Shown here: one piece after another, positions 62,156 to 64,000 of the stretch | Layout: the number at the start of each line of letters is the position of its first letter | Position numbering within the stretch: the first letter of the stretch is position 1 | Made by a program: the position numbers and the translations under genes | Notes under the pieces: model-generated | The model's input: only the letters and a program-made list of their open reading frames with translations | Databases searched by the model: none | Told to the model about the DNA's origin: nothing | From: Azospirillum tabaci | Lineage (GTDB): Bacteria > Pseudomonadota > Alphaproteobacteria > Azospirillales > Azospirillaceae | NCBI RefSeq assembly: GCF_014596085.1 | Contig: NZ_JACCJY010000018.1 | Coordinates: 62,001-126,000, forward strand | Reading direction: 5' to 3' | DNA length: 64,000 nucleotides

Positions 62156-63256
62156 ATGACCCTCCTCCGTCTCGAACCCCGCGGCGAAGCGTCGCGCGCG
62201 ATGGTCTACGCGACGCCGTTGCTGGCGGTCGCGCTCACGCTCGCCAGCGGCTTCCTGCTGTTCTGGGCCATGGGCTTCGACCCGGTGAAGGCGCTGCACG
62301 CCTTCTTCATCGCGCCGCTGCTGTCGCTGCGCGGCCTCGGCGAGCTGGCGGTGAAGGCGACCCCCTTGGTGCTCTGCGCCATCGGCCTGGCCATCGGCTT
62401 CCGCGCCAACGTCTGGAACATCGGGGCCGAGGGGCAGCTGACGCTCGGCGCCATCACCGGCGGCGGTTTGGCGCTGGCCTTCTACGGCGAGGGCGGCTGG
62501 TGGCTGCTGCCGCTGATGATTGTCGCGGGCATGGCCGGCGGCGCGCTGTGGGCGGCGATCCCCGCCTTCCTGCGGGTGCGCTTCAACGCCAGCGAGATCC
62601 TGACCAGCCTGATGCTGAACTACGTGGCGCTGCATCTGTTGAACTACCTGATGCACGGTCCCTACCGCGACCCCGACGGCTTCGCCTTCCCGGAATCCCG
62701 CCTGTTCGAGGCCGACGCGGTGCTGCCGCTGCTGGTCGCCGGGACGCGCGTGCATCTGGGGTCGCTGTTCGCCCTGCTGGCGGTGGCGGCGGGCTGGTTC
62801 CTGATGGCGCGGACCTTCATCGGCTTCCAGATCAAGGTCATCGGCCTGACCCCGACGGCGGCGGGCTACGCCGGCTTCAACCAGAAGAAGATCATCTGGC
62901 TGACGCTGCTGCTGTCCGGCGCGCTGGCCGGTCTGGCCGGTCTGGGCGAGGTCGCCGGGCCGATCGGGCAGATGAACCCGACCATCTCCCCCGGCTACGG
63001 CTACACCGCCATCATCGTCGCCTTCCTGGGGCGGCTGCACCCGGTGGGCATCCTGCTGGCCGGCTTCCTGATGGCGCTCTCCTTCATCGGCGGTGAGGCG
63101 GCGCAGATCGCGCTCGGCCTGCCCAAGGCCATCACGGGCGTGTTCCAGGGCATGCTGCTGTTCTTCCTGCTGGCGACCGACGTGCTGATCCGTTACCGCG
63201 TGCGCTTCGGCGCGAAAGGCGCTGCCGGGTCTGGGGTGGGGAGGGCCGCGGCATGA
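62156..63256 (+). CDS. ABC transporter permease, BmpA-type (first permease)
   Basis: This 366-residue polytopic protein is of the BPD_transp_2 family. It shows KATPLVLCAIGLAIGFRANV, WNIGAEGQLTLGAI (the family motif, about 85-98), NASEILTSLMLNYVALHLLN and GLAGLGEVAGPIGQM, with about nine hydrophobic helices. It pairs with the next gene as a heterodimeric channel. The ATG at 62156 follows GGAG; a GTG at 62138 is an alternative. Its stop overlaps the next start (ATGA). Confidence 0.92.
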   Translation: MTLLRLEPRGEASRAMVYATPLLAVALTLASGFLLFWAMGFDPVKALHAFFIAPLLSLRGLGELAVKATPLVLCAIGLAIGFRANVWNIGAEGQLTLGAITGGGLALAFYGEGGWWLLPLMIVAGMAGGALWAAIPAFLRVRFNASEILTSLMLNYVALHLLNYLMHGPYRDPDGFAFPESRLFEADAVLPLLVAGTRVHLGSLFALLAVAAGWFLMARTFIGFQIKVIGLTPTAAGYAGFNQKKIIWLTLLLSGALAGLAGLGEVAGPIGQMNPTISPGYGYTAIIVAFLGRLHPVGILLAGFLMALSFIGGEAAQIALGLPKAITGVFQGMLLFFLLATDVLIRYRVRFGAKGAAGSGVGRAAA

Positions 63257-64000
63257 GCGCCGAACTGGCCCTTCTCGGCCCGATCCTGGCGGCCATGCTG
63301 GCCGCCGCCACGCCGCTGCTGTTCGCAGCCCTCGGCGAACTGGTGGTGGAGAAGTCCGGCGTCCTGAACCTGGGCGTCGAGGGCATGATGCTGGTCGGCG
63401 CCGTCTGCGGCTTCGCCGTGGCGGTGCAGACCGGCAGCTCCACCGCTGGATTCGTCGCGGGTGCGGCGGCGGGGGCGGGCATGGCGGCGCTGTTCGGCGT
63501 GCTGACCCTGCTCCTGCTCGCCAACCAGGTGGCGACCGGCCTCGCGCTGACTCTGTTCGGCGTCGGCCTGTCGGCGCTGATCGGGCAGGGCTTCGTCGGC
63601 ATCCCCATCGCCGACGTGCCGGAACTCTACATCCCCGGCCTGACCGACCTGCCGGTCATCGGCAAGGCGCTGTTCGGGCAGGACGCGCTGGTCTATCTGG
63701 CGCTGGCGGCGGTGCCGGCGGTGCACTGGTTCCTCTACGCCACGCGCAAGGGGCTGATCCTGCGCGCGGTCGGCGAGAACCACGCGGCGGCCCACGCGCT
63801 CGGCTACAAGGTCATCCGCATCCGCTTCCTCGCCGTGCTGTTCGGCGGCGCGATGAGCGGCATGGCCGGGGCCTACCTCTCGCTCGACTACACCCCGATG
63901 TGGGCGGAGGGCATCTCCGCCGGGCGCGGCTGGATCGCACTGGCGCTGGTCGTCTTCGCCACCTGGAAGCCGGGTCGCGTGCTGCTCGGCGCCTGGCTGT
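63253..64000 (+). CDS. ABC transporter permease, BmpA-type (second permease), cut by the window end
   Basis: The first 249 residues of the partner permease are present: LAAATPLLFAALGELVVEKS, GVLNLGVEGMMLVGA (family motif, about 35-49), NQVATGLALTLFGVGLSALI, RAVGENHAAAHALGYKV and GGAMSGMAGAYLSL. The frame stays open at base 64,000. It has a four-base overlap with the upstream permease gene, so translation is coupled. Confidence 0.92.
   Translation, partial: MSAELALLGPILAAMLAAATPLLFAALGELVVEKSGVLNLGVEGMMLVGAVCGFAVAVQTGSSTAGFVAGAAAGAGMAALFGVLTLLLLANQVATGLALTLFGVGLSALIGQGFVGIPIADVPELYIPGLTDLPVIGKALFGQDALVYLALAAVPAVHWFLYATRKGLILRAVGENHAAAHALGYKVIRIRFLAVLFGGAMSGMAGAYLSLDYTPMWAEGISAGRGWIALALVVFATWKPGRVLLGAWL

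Overview
The window is high-G+C bacterial chromosome from an alphaproteobacterium, most likely Rhodospirillales and plausibly Azospirillum. The evidence is the alpha-type rpsM-rpsK-rpoA-rplQ block without rpsD, a PhyR general-stress regulator, an ATP12 F1-ATPase chaperone, CcoG/FNR-type respiratory control, DUF1127 and YqaA-type membrane proteins, and abundant CCCTCTCCC-type palindromic intergenic repeats. The genus is an inference from gene content; no search was run.

Layout. 1-5.8 kb: 3' end of glgE, an EAL phosphodiesterase, a solitary CoxL-like molybdenum hydroxylase, and an HMCES/YedK plus secreted nuclease pair. 6-8.5 kb: phyR, a GlsB-type stress protein, rpe and a ModE-type regulator. 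8.6-14.8 kb: a quinone-oxidoreductase/HxlR divergent pair, nnrS, a three-gene operon (hydroxyacid dehydrogenase, SDR, PLP dehydratase) and a methyltransferase. 15-21.2 kb: a HAD phosphatase, a second nnrS behind an FNR-like palindrome, mogA, ccoG behind a perfect FNR/FixK box, and small membrane proteins. 21.4-25.3 kb: a multi-PAS histidine kinase and pyruvate kinase. 25.4-28.9 kb: the ribosomal protein/rpoA operon with a clear sigma-70 promoter, followed by a YqaA-type membrane protein.

The main feature is 29.7-50.7 kb. A native rarA (mgsA) gene is cut between the Val-Gly and Ala-Thr-Thr-Glu codons of its AAA+ domain by about 20.2 kb of DNA. Both halves (29,712-30,145 and 50,306-50,697) are decayed pseudogene pieces. 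The inserted segment begins with a complete, divergent and less GC-rich rarA, then carries metal-resistance cargo: SOD-rhodanese fusion/chrB/chrA (chromate), an RcnA-like Ni/Co exporter with its RcnR/CsoR-family repressor, and a long Cu/Ag-type block (Met/His-rich periplasmic proteins, a CzcCBA/CusCBA-like RND pump, a cytochrome c, a BNR protein, and a P1B ATPase with YHS and heavy-metal-binding domains). No integrase or transposase is visible. I read it as a genomic island that inserts into rarA and brings a surrogate rarA.

50.7-64 kb: host sequence resumes with a DUF429 protein, then crcB-rluC and HAD-ATP12 separated by a gntR/benE transport pair and a MITE-like palindrome; then a YxFxxD-motif secreted protein, a PRC-barrel protein, ygfZ, rnk, and the first three genes of a BmpA-type nucleoside/simple-sugar ABC transporter running off the right end.
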